Shown here piece after piece: positions 1 through 8,400 of a DNA stretch of 64,000 nt. The DNA lies in the NCBI RefSeq assembly GCF_011440305.1, contig NZ_JAAOIW010000001.1, positions 1 through 64,000 on the forward strand, given 5' to 3'. The stretch comes from Paenibacillus agricola. GTDB taxonomy: Bacteria > Bacillota > Bacilli > Paenibacillales > NBRC-103111. Position 1 is the first letter of the stretch; the number at the start of each line of letters is the position of its first letter. A model generated the notes under the pieces. That model made no database searches. It was given only the letters and a program-made list of their open reading frames with translations, and was not told the origin of the DNA. The translations under genes and the position numbers were made by a program.

Positions 1-35
1 GTTATTATAATCATCACAGATATCAGTGGGGACTA

Positions 36-70
36 AAAAAGATGACTCCTGTTCAGTACAGGAATCATCT
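36..70 (-). terminator. Intrinsic terminator after the MoaD/propeller operon
   Basis: A hairpin with arms AGATGA-x-TCCTGT and ACAGGA-x-TCATCT (one mismatch, 5-nt loop) spans 40-70. On the minus strand it is followed by a run of six T. It lies about 110 nt past the stop of the leftward gene at 184, so it fits as that operon's terminator. Confidence 0.7.
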
Positions 71-183
71 CTTATGTGTGGCCTAGCACTCTTTTTTTTA
101 AGTGTCCTTGACTAAGGGTCTAGTTTAATTCCTTAGGCTCTTTTAATTTACAGCTTTGTTGGGTTGGGAAGAGATTACTAATC

Positions 184-468
184 TTAGCCGCCAGATACTG
201 CCTGCAGTACCATTAGCTTGTCACCGACCTGCAATGGAATCTGCCGATGCTCAAGCCATTCAATATTATCCTCATTGTAATAAATGAGCACATGCTGGCG
301 CAACTTACCAGCCTCATCGAAGATATGGTGGTTAAGGAGCGGATAGTCAGCCAACAGACGTTTCATAGCATGATCCAACGTATCGGCTTCTAATGTAAAA
401 TGGCTTTTGCCGCCGGTACAGTCCCTTAGCAAGGATGGGACGCTAACTGCTAATTCCATCTTCGACAT
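184..468 (-). CDS. MoaD/ThiS-family ubiquitin-like protein
   Basis: The 94-residue product has the size and beta-grasp pattern of MoaD/ThiS sulfur carriers and ends in VSGG, the C-terminal Gly-Gly that an E1-like enzyme adenylates and then thiolates. The start chosen (MSKMEL) lies inside the end of the upstream propeller gene, giving a 26-nt overlap and probable translational coupling; GGAGG lies 3 nt before it, which is close, and a second ATG at 459 is possible. No E1 enzyme (MoeB/ThiF) or molybdopterin synthase gene is nearby. Role as a sulfur carrier or protein tag is inferred from the family; the partner is not known from this window. Confidence 0.8.
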   Translation of the reverse strand: MSKMELAVSVPSLLRDCTGGKSHFTLEADTLDHAMKRLLADYPLLNHHIFDEAGKLRQHVLIYYNEDNIEWLEHRQIPLQVGDKLMVLQAVSGG

Positions 469-1561
469 CAACCTCCCACACCTTAACAGATAAAATACGC
501 GAAAGTTGCCCAGGCAGTCGCTGCCAGTTGACCCCTCTGTCCAGCGAGCCATACAATTCGCCGGATGTTGTGCCAAAATACAAACCGTATGGATCTAATG
601 TATCAACATCCATCGCATCCCGAAGCACACTTACATGCCGCTGCTCCTCAGGAACAACATCACCAATAGGGAGCCATGCTGCCTCATCCCGATTACGCCT
701 GTATACAAGCATTTTACCGTCCTTCATCGTACGCTGCTCGGAGCTTTCCAGCGGAATCAGGAACACGTCTCCCGTATGGGATATACAAATCGGAAATCCG
801 AACGGACTTTCGCCATCCTGCATCGAAAGACCCTCCTCGATTGGATACCATGAATCCCCTCCGTTCTCGGATTTAAATACGCCTTTATGCTCCTGCATAT
901 ACAGAATATCGGGGTTGTCGGGGTCAAGCACCATTTTATGAATGCAATAGCCCACTTCAGGATATGGCTGGCCTGTAGGAACCCTTGCCAATCCTGTATT
1001 ACAGGAATTCCATGATTCCCCGCCATCGTCAGAACGGAATACACCAACTGCTGAGATAGCAACCCAAATCCGCTTGGGGTTTTCCGGATGCACCAGAATT
1101 GTATGCAAGCACATTCCACCTGCACCTGGGAACCATCCCGGTCGGGTGGGATGCTTAGTAAGCGCATTCAATTCCGTCCAGGCTCGTCCTGCATCACGAC
1201 TAACAAATATACCTGCCTCCTCAACTCCGGCATATAGCGTATTAGGCTCGGAAGGTGCTCCAGATGTGATTTGCCAAATGCGGTTTAGATGAAAGCCGCT
1301 TGCTTCTGAATATTTGGGGCCGTTCTCAATCTGGGTCCAGGTTAGCCCGAAATCTTCACTTACGCGAATCGTAGTGCCATAAGCCGCGTGGGAAGTACCA
1401 ACAAATAGCCGATCGCCGTTGGTGCTATCTCCATAAACACTGTAAGATTCCCATCCAGACAAATAGGGACCATTTAACTTCCAATGAACCCTATCCGTAC
1501 TCGATGTGTATACAAATACCCCCTTGTTTGTGCCAACTAGCAGTTTGATTTGCTTGCTCAA
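443..1561 (-). CDS. Asp-box (BNR-like) beta-propeller protein
   Basis: About 372 residues with at least five Asp-box motifs of the form S-x-D-x-G-x-x-W: SEDFGLTW, SRDAGRAW, SDDGGESW, SENGGDSW and SLDRGVNW. This is the signature of sialidase/VPS10-type propellers. I see no signal peptide and no recognisable sialidase catalytic set, so it may be a cytoplasmic binding propeller and not a glycosidase. The start is taken as TTG at 1561 because GGGAGGA sits 7 nt upstream of it; an in-frame ATG at 1576 overlaps that ribosome site and is less likely. It forms an operon with the MoaD/ThiS gene. Confidence 0.75.
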   Translation of the reverse strand: MSKQIKLLVGTNKGVFVYTSSTDRVHWKLNGPYLSGWESYSVYGDSTNGDRLFVGTSHAAYGTTIRVSEDFGLTWTQIENGPKYSEASGFHLNRIWQITSGAPSEPNTLYAGVEEAGIFVSRDAGRAWTELNALTKHPTRPGWFPGAGGMCLHTILVHPENPKRIWVAISAVGVFRSDDGGESWNSCNTGLARVPTGQPYPEVGYCIHKMVLDPDNPDILYMQEHKGVFKSENGGDSWYPIEEGLSMQDGESPFGFPICISHTGDVFLIPLESSEQRTMKDGKMLVYRRNRDEAAWLPIGDVVPEEQRHVSVLRDAMDVDTLDPYGLYFGTTSGELYGSLDRGVNWQRLPGQLSRILSVKVWEVDVEDGISS

Positions 1562-1679
1562 GCCCATTCCTCCCATTCATTATTGGTTAAACACATATTG
1601 TTGTAATTGCATGATTGTTATCTAGATTATAACATGAACCAGCTACTATATTTCTTATCGATTGCTTATTTTCATCCGT

Positions 1680-1717
1680 AAAAAAAAGGGAACCCGTTTG
1701 CGGTATTGCGGCTTCCC
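1680..1717 (-). terminator. Orphan minus-strand terminator-like hairpin
   Basis: Arms GGGAAxCCG and CGGxTTCCC at 1688-1717 are followed on the minus strand by eight T. No leftward gene lies directly upstream, and a TATAAT-like -10 box lies between it and the propeller gene (near 1633-1640). It may be left over from a lost gene or protect against read-through. Confidence 0.45.
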
Positions 1718-1837
1718 CTCCATTCCCTGTACTACCTTGGCATATTTCCCCAGGTTCAAATATCGATTCAGTTCCCTACCGTAATGGCATGAATATAATG
1801 CATGGAGCATGAGCCTATTATTGGAAGGGGGGCAAGC

Positions 1838-2911
1838 ATGAAACGTATAGCTTTGCGCGTCTCGAAGCTACAAGTAAAACAATCATTACCTCGCATTATT
1901 GCATCTATTTCTGTAAGCAGCCCGGTCGCAAATATAGCCATAAATCCAGTGACAAACCGCATATATTTTGTTCAAGGTGAAAACGAACTAGGCATTCTTG
2001 ACGGGAAAACGAACAAAATCATAACCACGCTGAAAACGGGTCGATTGCCTTTCCACATGGTTGTCAATCCGCGAACAAACCGTATCTATCTTACAAACTT
2101 CCGTGACGGTACCGTTTCCGTTATTAATGGCCGAACGAACCGGGTCATCACTACGATCAAAGTGGGCGAACGCTGCGATAACATTGCGGTCAATACCCGT
2201 ACAAATTTAATTTATACGGCGACAATATCCTTATCGTCTAATAACGCCTATGTCGCTGTCCTGAACGGAAATACCAACAAGGTACAAAAAAGAATCAAAT
2301 TCCCTGGCCGACCCTCCCAAATTACAATTAATGAATTGACCAACCGTATTTATGTGACCAATACGGTCAAAGATACAGTATCCGTGATTGATGGAAGTAA
2401 TAATACCATCCTGACGACAGTAAAAGTGGGGCGGAATCCGGTAACAACACCGGCCTTAAATACGAAGACGAACCGTCTCTATATCGCTAACAACCTAAGC
2501 CGTTTCTGCTCCGTTTTAGACCTCCGAACGAATACGGTTCGCAACATTCAACTCGGCAGACTGCAAAGTGACATCATTCTTAACCCAGTAATGAATCGGC
2601 TTTATGTAACAAGTGCGCAAGTTTCAGTAAAGGGGCGACTGTTTGTCATAAATGGCAACACAAACCGAGTGATCAAAACCTTAACTATTCCTACTTTTAC
2701 TAGTGTGCTGATTAATCCAAATACGAACCATTTGTTCATTTCGGAATTTCCAGAGACCGGGACAGCTCCCTTGTCCGTCTATAATGGCAGCAGCCTGAAG
2801 CGTATCGCATCTCTTCGTACTAGTAAAAGGTCAGGTAATTTGGCGCTAAACCCGCGAACGAACCGCATATATGTAGGCGGGGAAAACAACATTTCCGTCA
2901 TTCAGGATTAA
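1838..2911 (+). CDS. YVTN-family beta-propeller protein
   Basis: About 357 residues built from seven to eight blades, each carrying a variant of N-x-x-TNRIY-[VIL]-x-N followed by x-V-x-V-I-[DN]-G-x-[TS]-N. These are the hallmark repeats of YVTN/surface-layer propellers. The start is ATG 1838 because GGAAGGGGGGC precedes it by 4-5 nt; an upstream in-frame ATG at 1802 has no such site. There is no signal peptide, unlike many surface YVTN proteins. Many TNR triplets make the DNA itself repetitive. Function is unknown; a ligand- or protein-binding scaffold is the usual reading. Confidence 0.8.
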   Translation: MKRIALRVSKLQVKQSLPRIIASISVSSPVANIAINPVTNRIYFVQGENELGILDGKTNKIITTLKTGRLPFHMVVNPRTNRIYLTNFRDGTVSVINGRTNRVITTIKVGERCDNIAVNTRTNLIYTATISLSSNNAYVAVLNGNTNKVQKRIKFPGRPSQITINELTNRIYVTNTVKDTVSVIDGSNNTILTTVKVGRNPVTTPALNTKTNRLYIANNLSRFCSVLDLRTNTVRNIQLGRLQSDIILNPVMNRLYVTSAQVSVKGRLFVINGNTNRVIKTLTIPTFTSVLINPNTNHLFISEFPETGTAPLSVYNGSSLKRIASLRTSKRSGNLALNPRTNRIYVGGENNISVIQD

Positions 2912-3022
2912 CTCATTACATTCGATTTAGCTTTAACGGATGGGGATATTCGCAGAGGGGAAGATTGATCTCGGCAAAGCCGGTACGAGCGGTAGAGTCT
3001 TGCTTTTATAACAGAATGCAAT

Positions 3023-3871
3023 TTACGGCACTTGAACGACGAAGGGAACGATAAACAATTGCCCGTTTTGTTGAAATTGCCCCCATATTTTGTAGACGCC
3101 GCTTTTGGGGAAAGAAGTAGCAAACTTGGCATCAGGTCCTGTTGCTTTCTCTTCCAGAGGATGATTGTGAATATACTGTTCCACATCGCTGCTAATGATA
3201 ACGACATGCCCTACAGCGCCTAGATAAGGTTGAAGGTTCGTAATCGGAGATTTTGTCTTGCTGTCTGTAAAGGAAAAATTCATTTGAACTTCCTTGCCTG
3301 CCTGCAGTTTATCAAATTGGAGCGTAATCTCTTTATTATCGACTGTTTTAGTTAGGCTTGAATCGGGAGTTATGCTTTCTATAGGAGCTTTATCGTTTCC
3401 AACTTGTATCCAGTGGCTTTCTGTCTTTTGCTGGGTGCCGGTAGGGACAAAATCAGCGATTAATTTATAATCCCCATCCTTAGGAAATATGGTGCTGATC
3501 TCAAATAACCCTTTGCCCATGTACTCCGGATGAATGTGATCAAAATAGCTGAGGTCTTTACTAACTAAAATAAGATGCAATTGTTTTTCATGGTTCACTT
3601 CAAACTTCTCGACAGGCACGCCCTTAGAATCATCAATTTGTATCGAAATGTTGGCCTTCTGGTTGGATGGGGGGTTGTCAGCAGAAAGTTTCCATGTTGC
3701 TTTTACATTCATGCTGGGAGCGGGCTCGGCTGTCCCATGTCCTGCATGTTGCCCTTGTTCATTACCGCTGCTTGCAGCATTATGCTGGTTGTGGTCCTCA
3801 GGCTGCTTGGCTGTACAAGATGATAACAAAACCGCCGATAACAGACCCATTCCAAGTAGTCTTACAATCAT
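3023..3871 (-). CDS. Histidine-rich YtkA-like lipoprotein
   Basis: A 282-residue lipoprotein. Residues 1-19 form a signal peptide ending in the lipobox LSSC, so it is anchored on the outer face of the membrane. The segment after it is rich in His (DHNQHN, GQHAGHG). Two immunoglobulin-like halves follow, each with metal-ligand-like motifs (YFDHIHPEYMG and YIHNHPLEEKA), matching YtkA/FixH-type proteins found near copper genes. Role is inferred: metal binding or delivery outside the membrane. It is alone in its transcription unit and has a promoter that looks metal-regulated (3889-3920). Function in detail is not known. Confidence 0.7.
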   Translation of the reverse strand: MIVRLLGMGLLSAVLLSSCTAKQPEDHNQHNAASSGNEQGQHAGHGTAEPAPSMNVKATWKLSADNPPSNQKANISIQIDDSKGVPVEKFEVNHEKQLHLILVSKDLSYFDHIHPEYMGKGLFEISTIFPKDGDYKLIADFVPTGTQQKTESHWIQVGNDKAPIESITPDSSLTKTVDNKEITLQFDKLQAGKEVQMNFSFTDSKTKSPITNLQPYLGAVGHVVIISSDVEQYIHNHPLEEKATGPDAKFATSFPKSGVYKIWGQFQQNGQLFIVPFVVQVP

Positions 3872-3888
3872 AGGTATTCCCCTTTATT

Positions 3889-3920
3889 ATTGTAGTGTAC
3901 CCCAGTACAGTATATCTCAG
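3889..3920 (-). promoter_or_regulatory. Metal-type promoter and operator of the lipoprotein gene
   Basis: On the minus strand a -35-like CTGAGA (3915-3920) and a -10 TACAAT (3889-3894) are separated by 20 nt, longer than the ideal 17. The spacer holds TGTAC-TGGG-GTACA, a palindrome with a G-rich core. Long spacers with a central dyad are typical of MerR-type promoters; a G/C core inside an AT palindrome is also typical of CsoR/RcnR operators. Which family binds is not decidable here. Confidence 0.5.
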
Positions 3921-4045
3921 TTTTTATAGTACGTAATTGCAAACGGAATCAATTGATTGGGGCGCAGTTCTCCATTGATGCATCGTCCCTGATCATAGAT
4001 CGTATCAGCTTTAATCGATTCGATTGAAAGCGCGACTTAATTCAT

Positions 4046-4074
4046 ATACTATACCACCCTACAGTATGTGTCAA
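4046..4074 (-). promoter_or_regulatory. Second metal-type operator with TTGACA box
   Basis: An inverted repeat ATACTATA / TACAGTAT (7 of 8 paired) around CCACCC lies at 4046-4067, next to a perfect minus-strand TTGACA at 4069-4074. The half TACC....TACAGTAT matches the operator at 3898-3913 at 13 of 16 positions. A second promoter for the lipoprotein gene is the simplest reading. Between the two sites nothing else is recognisable. Confidence 0.45.
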
Positions 4075-4223
4075 TGTGTTTCTGTCGTTAAAATTACTTT
4101 ACGCCTTGCAGGATTGTAACGGTATTTCTTTACAACCTGCCTAAAAACAAATTAGCTTTTTTAGTTTATACCATAGGGTGGACACTCTTTTCTTAGGTGT
4201 CATTATATGTTCCGCCACGGGAA

Positions 4224-4275
4224 TGAAAAAAGGTTATTCTGCAAGCAGTTTTTTCCCCGCTTGTAGAATAACCTT
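4224..4275 (-). terminator. Strong terminator of the SLH gene
   Basis: A stem of about 17 bp (AAGGTTATTCT-x-CAAGC paired with GCTTG-x-AGAATAACCTT) with a T-rich loop spans 4230-4275. On the minus strand it is followed by six T. It lies just beyond the stop of the SLH fragment. Confidence 0.85.
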
Positions 4276-4293
4276 GAAATCTTTCCGAATAAG

Positions 4294-4839
4294 TTAAATC
4301 AATTCAGACTTTTGCAGAAGCCTCTGCACGATGGCTGCGACCTCCGCTCTTGAGATATACGCTTTGGGCGCAAGCTCCGTGCTGTTTCTGCCAGTAACAA
4401 TTCCTGCTTGCAAGCAGTCGGCGATACTGTCCTTCGCCCACTCTGATGCGCTGCCCGCATCCGCGAAGGGGCTCAGCTGCTCTCCTGCAGCTTGAGCTGG
4501 AAGGCTCGCCGCAAGACCGGTTATCGCCATCGCTCTCGTGATGATCGCCATCGCTTGTTCCCGCGTAATCTTGTCCATCGGACGGAAGCTGCCGTCTTCA
4601 AACCCGCTGATCAGCCTGTGCGCATTAGCGGTTTGGATCACGCTGTTATACCAATCCGTAGTCTTCACATCCGCAAATGGACTTGAACCGCCCTCTAGCT
4701 TCAGTCCCAATCCCCGAACCATAATCGCTGCAAACTCCGCGCGTGTAATTTCTTGATCAGGATTGAACCCTTCAGTACCGCTGCCGCTTACGACCATGCG
4801 CGAGCCCATGTCGTTCACCGCTGCCTTCGCCCAATGCTG
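4294..4839 (-). pseudogene. SLH-domain protein, C-terminal fragment
   Basis: About 180 codons encode nearly three SLH repeats (ITRAEFAAIMVRGLGL, ITREQAMAIITRAMAI, ISRAEVAAIVQRLLQ), the modules that anchor surface proteins to pyruvylated wall polymer. The reading frame runs leftward into IS66 sequence at about 4839, so everything N-terminal of the first SLH repeat (signal peptide and functional domain) is missing. The 3' end and the terminator are intact. The protein it came from cannot be told. Confidence 0.8.
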
Positions 4840-5875
4840 GCATGAAGCTCGAGAAGCAAAATGCTGAATTGGCAGCCAAAGTGAAATGGTTTGAAGAGCA
4901 GTTTCGCTTAAGCCAGCATAGACTCTTCGGTGCATCCAGCGAAAAAACGCCTCCAGACCAGTTAGATCTGTTTGATGAAGCGGAGAAGGAAGCTCAACTG
5001 GCTTTAGCAGAGCCCACGCTAGAATCCATTACGTACAAACGCCGTAAGCAAGTCGGTCACCGCGAAAACATGCTTAAAGATCTGCCTACGGAAGTCATTG
5101 AATATCGGCTGTCTGAGGCGGAACAAGTGTGTCCTTGCTGCAATGGACCTCTGCATGAGATGAGCACGGAGGTCAGGACGGAGTTATGTAGGCTTTGTGA
5201 GCGTACCGAAATTCATCCCACCATCTTGCGTGCTTCTATGCCTGCACCCATACTTCCTAAAAGTCTCGTATCTCCTTCCATTATGGCCTATGTCATGAGC
5301 CAAAAATATGTGGAGAGCATGCCTTTGTATCGCTAGGAAAAGCAATTCGAACGATTAGGGATTGAATTGTCTCGTCAAACCCTGGCCAACTGGATGCTGC
5401 ATGGTGCAGACCCATGGCTAAACTTGGTCTATGAGCGCATGCATTAGCTTCTTTTGAAACAGGAAGTACTGCAAGCGGATGAAACGCCATTACAGGTGCT
5501 TCATGAGCCTGGGCGAACGGCAAGCCAAAAATCATATATGTGGTTGTACCGTACGGGGCGAGGGGTTCCGCCGATTATTCTGTACGATTATCAGACAACG
5601 CGGGCGGGCAAGCATCCTTGTCGGTTTTTGGCCGGCCATTGAACGCGATATCCGGCATGTATCTAATGGAAACCGCTAAAGAAAATGGGCTGAATCCTTT
5701 TGAATACCTTAAATATCTCTTTGAGCAATTGCCCAATTTAGATACAAAACATCTTGAGAATATTGATGCATTACTTCCTTGGTCAGCTATGCTGCCGGAG
5801 ATATGCAAAATCCCCAAGAAATAAGCATATTCTAGTCCTCACTTTGTTTCAAGGTGGGGGCTATTTTACGCTTAC
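4840..5875 (+). mobile_element. IS66-family remnant with decayed TnpC transposase
   Basis: TnpC reading begins in the N-terminal coiled coil ([19 protein letters not shown]), continues through the IS66 zinc finger (CPCCNGPL) and stops at TAG 5334-5336, apparently a CAG-to-TAG change. The frame then reads on as typical TnpC (QADETPLQVLHEPGRTA) with another TAG at about 5445 and a TGA near 5639. An internal deletion joins this to the C-terminal end (AKENGLNPFEYLKYLFEQLP), which stops at 5824. The right inverted repeat ending in ACGCTTAC closes at 5875. The left end, TnpA and TnpB are absent. Not mobile by itself. Confidence 0.9.
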
Positions 5876-6069
5876 CCAGAAAGCCTACCCGCTTGTGACA
5901 GGCGCGTGCTAAGGTTGGTGTGGACGAACGATTGTTCGCCAAGGTCTTCTTCCAGTTCCTTGATGGTGCGCGACAGAGGCGATTGCTCGATATGCAGCTT
6001 CTCCGCTGCACGGGCGAAGTGGAGTTCTTCGGCAACAGCCAAGAAACAACGAAGGTGACGAAGTTCCAT
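5876..6069 (-). pseudogene. LysR-family regulator, N-terminal fragment
   Basis: Starts MELRHLRCFLAVAEELHFARAAEKLHIEQ and covers the winged helix-turn-helix (SPLSRTIKELEEDLG, then RLSQAGR), about 65 codons. It is cut at the IS66 right end, so the whole effector-binding domain is lost. A normal LysR protein has about 300 residues. It lies 52 nt downstream of the SDR gene on the same strand and may once have been in its operon. Confidence 0.85.
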
Positions 6070-6121
6070 TTGTTATTCCCCGCCTCCTTCGTGTCTCACA
6101 TTCGATATTGCTGAGGGGTCG

Positions 6122-6865
6122 TCAGACCGCCATGAAACCGCCATCCACAAACAGTTCTTCGCCCGCGATGAAACTGCTCTCGTTCGATGCCAGGAATAGC
6201 ACCGCTTTGGCGACCTCATCTGCCTGGCCGAGTCTCCCGAATGGCGTCATCTGCTTCAGCGCCTCCTCGGCCCCCTCGTTGTCTCGAAGATACGTCTGGA
6301 GTGCCGGCGTGAGGATCACTCCAGGGGAAACCACATTCACGCGGATGCCCTGGCTTTTAAGGTCGGTCGTCCACGTGCGCGCGAGCGAGCGGATCGCGGC
6401 CTTCGTGGCACTATAGATCGACAAATTGGGAAGCCCTTTACTGCCCGACGCCGATCCTGTAAGGATCACCGTGCCTCCAGCCTTCATTAGTGGCAACGCC
6501 TTCTGTACGGTGAAGACCAAACCCTTTACGTTCGTGGTGAACACACGATCGAAGTGCGCTTCCTCGATGCCGCCGAGTGGTGCGGACTCGGAAATTCCTG
6601 CGTTAGCAAACACGACGTCAACCTTGCCGTGGTCACGCTGGATGCGCTCGTAGAGTCGATCGAGGTCGGCGAAGTTGCTGACGTCTCCCTGGACGCCGAC
6701 GGCACCGCGGCCGATCCCCTTCACGGCCTCGTCCAGTCGTTCTTGCTGACGCCCTGTGATGTACACATGCGCGCCTTCTGTCGCGAAGAGTTTTGCCGTC
6801 ATCAAGCCGATGCCATCACTACCGCCCGTGATCACCACGACCTTGTTTTCAAATCGCTTCGTCAT
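6122..6865 (-). CDS. SDR-family oxidoreductase
   Basis: A 247-residue classical short-chain dehydrogenase/reductase. It shows the cofactor loop TGGSDGIG, the NAG motif (VFANAGIS), the catalytic Ser before SIYSATK (Tyr and Lys), and the PG motif after it (VNVVSPGVILTPA). It should use NAD(H) or NADP(H) in the cytoplasm; the substrate is not predictable. A canonical promoter with an overlapping operator lies in the gap to the divergent TetR gene, so it is very probably the target of that repressor. The sequence is visibly more GC-rich than the metal cluster, consistent with transfer. Confidence 0.9.
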   Translation of the reverse strand: MTKRFENKVVVITGGSDGIGLMTAKLFATEGAHVYITGRQQERLDEAVKGIGRGAVGVQGDVSNFADLDRLYERIQRDHGKVDVVFANAGISESAPLGGIEEAHFDRVFTTNVKGLVFTVQKALPLMKAGGTVILTGSASGSKGLPNLSIYSATKAAIRSLARTWTTDLKSQGIRVNVVSPGVILTPALQTYLRDNEGAEEALKQMTPFGRLGQADEVAKAVLFLASNESSFIAGEELFVDGGFMAV

Positions 6866-6887
6866 TTCTTCTACCCTCTTTCTCTTA

Positions 6888-6937
6888 AAGTGGATGATTA
6901 CTCCACTTATTATACGGAGTCACCCTCCACTTTGCAA
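6888..6937 (-). promoter_or_regulatory. SDR promoter with TetR-type operator
   Basis: Minus-strand -35 TTGCAA (6932-6937), 17-nt spacer, -10 TATAAT (6909-6914). A perfect inverted repeat AAGTGGA-N7-TCCACTT (6888-6908) sits at the transcription start, and a third half-site TCCACTT (6926-6932) sits in the spacer. A repressor bound here would block the SDR promoter. The divergent TetR gene is the obvious source. Confidence 0.75.
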
Positions 6938-7103
6938 GTGACAACGAGAAAAACACCATTGCTTTTTAGCCCCCTAATCCCTTTTGACACTTTCTCCGAC
7001 TTCCATTACACTAAAGAGAGCGGAGGAAATGTCGGTGAAAAGACGTTTTTACGGCACGAAAGCATTAGGACGAAACTGTCCAAGGTTAGGGGGTTGAACC
7101 GCA

Positions 7104-7658
7104 TTGACTGAAGTAAATCCACTGCGGGCAGACGCCCAACGAAACCGCGAACGTATCCTTGCTGCGGCTGAAGATGTCTTCCTGGAGCGAGGTGCTGGTG
7201 TTTCGCTGGAAGACGTTGCAAAGCGGGCGGGTGTTGGAATCGGAACGCTCTACCGGCGCTTTCCTACGCGCGACGCACTCTTGGCTGCATCCTACAACGA
7301 CCGCTTCTTGTCATTCGCACAAGCCAGTCGGGAAAGAGCTGCCGGGCTTGATCCAGCAAGTGCGGTACGTGCCTATCTTGAAGAACTCGTCCTGCACACG
7401 AGCGTTTATCGTGGCCTTACTGCCTCACTAGGAACTGTTCTTCAAGTCGGTACGCCGGGTTGCCATGCGACAATCGAGGAGGGGGTGCGGTTGCTGGACC
7501 ATGCGCAGAAGGCCGGGGTTATTCGTTCCGATATCACCTTCGATGATCTGGTGTACGTCGTAACCGCGATCTCCCTTGCTGTTGAACGAGATGGCTCGCC
7601 GAAATCTCGCATTGCTCATTTGGTCAGCTTGTTCCTCGACGGCATCAGCGTGCGGTGA
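7104..7658 (+). CDS. TetR-family transcriptional repressor
   Basis: A 184-residue protein with an N-terminal TetR helix-turn-helix (ERILAAAEDVFLERGAGVS, then LEDVAKRAGVGIGTLYRRF) and a C-terminal ligand-binding domain of the SBP/TetR_C type. Start is TTG 7104, with AGGGGG 11 nt upstream; no better start is visible. It is divergent from the SDR gene and probably controls it through the dyad at 6888-6908. Ligand unknown. Confidence 0.85.
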   Translation: MTEVNPLRADAQRNRERILAAAEDVFLERGAGVSLEDVAKRAGVGIGTLYRRFPTRDALLAASYNDRFLSFAQASRERAAGLDPASAVRAYLEELVLHTSVYRGLTASLGTVLQVGTPGCHATIEEGVRLLDHAQKAGVIRSDITFDDLVYVVTAISLAVERDGSPKSRIAHLVSLFLDGISVR

Positions 7659-7736
7659 CGGTTCCAGAAACTCAAATCATGTCCAGGCAACGCCCAACAA
7701 ACAGGAAAAATAAATTTTGACCTAATCGTGGATGGC

Positions 7737-8080
7737 TCAAATTGATATGCTGCGTTGCCTCCCGATTTCCCACGACACGCCACCGCCGCGTACCGTCGCG
7801 GCGATCTGCTGCCCCAGCCGCTGCTCGATCACTGGCCGCCACGGCACCAGTCTGAATCCCATGCCGTCGTCCAGTATCGCGTAGCGCCCGGCGCGGGCAG
7901 CGCGTGATCCTCGCCCGCTGGCGAGCATGACGGAGCGCCGGTAGATCCCGGCCACGCGCTGCCCGTCCGCCGTTGGGCGGTGCTCCAAGCCGGTTTCGGC
8001 GGCAATGTCCTTGGCGGGCCTGCGCCAGTTCCCGATTCCGCAGCGTTCCCAGCAGGTCCTTGCGCACTTCGGCCAGCGCT
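7737..8080 (-). pseudogene. Relaxase (VirD2-like, DUF3363) C-terminal fragment, frameshifted
   Basis: Read leftward from the IS66 junction, one frame gives ALAEVRKDLLGTLRNRELAQAR. After one extra base near 8012-8020 the next frame gives DIAAETGLEHRPTADG, QRVAGIYRRSVMLASGR, GRYAILDDGMGFRLVPW and PVIEQRLGQQIAATVRGGG, ending at TGA 7737-7739. This is the C-terminal end of relaxases that carry DUF3363, known from conjugative plasmids and elements of Proteobacteria. The nuclease part is absent. The DNA is very GC-rich and unlike its neighbours. Identification is from memory of the family. Confidence 0.7.
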
Positions 8081-8304
8081 ATGATCTATAGCATCGCGGA
8101 AACGGCAAAGGCTAATGGGCTGAAGCCACAGCTGTACCTCCAGCATCTGTTTGAGCAGTTGCCACAGCTTGCAGATCCGAAAGATCCAGATGCTTTGAGC
8201 AAACTGGCGCCCTGGTCGCCATCCTTGCCGCTGACCTGCCGCCTATTCTCAAAATAAGGCAAACGTATGGCTCTCCATGTACAGTGGAGGGCTATTTGGC
8301 TTAC
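8081..8304 (+). mobile_element. Second IS66 remnant: TnpC C-terminus and right end
   Basis: About 58 codons of the TnpC C-terminus (IYSIAETAKANGLKPQLYLQ, then HLFEQLPQL and APWSPSLP) end at 8257. The right inverted repeat follows and ends GCTTAC at 8304. It is related to but clearly different from the copy at 4840-5875, so the two came from different IS66 elements. It abuts the relaxase fragment directly. Confidence 0.85.
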
Positions 8305-8400
8305 CTTGCCTTCTCTATTCCCTATCTATGCCTCGCGCGGCCGCTATACTCATATTCTCATCGTACTGGGCTCACTTCCATGTGTGCTCGATTTGACGCT

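Noticed and set aside
76-140. AAGTGTCC...GGGTCTAGTTTAA sequence at the left edge, and a loosely similar stretch near 4165-4200
   Set aside because: Both resemble ends of insertion sequences, but no transposase is next to them and the match between them is weak.
2908-3207. 99-codon minus-strand frame at the end of the lipoprotein gene
   Set aside because: It overlaps the well-supported lipoprotein in another frame and has no family marks.
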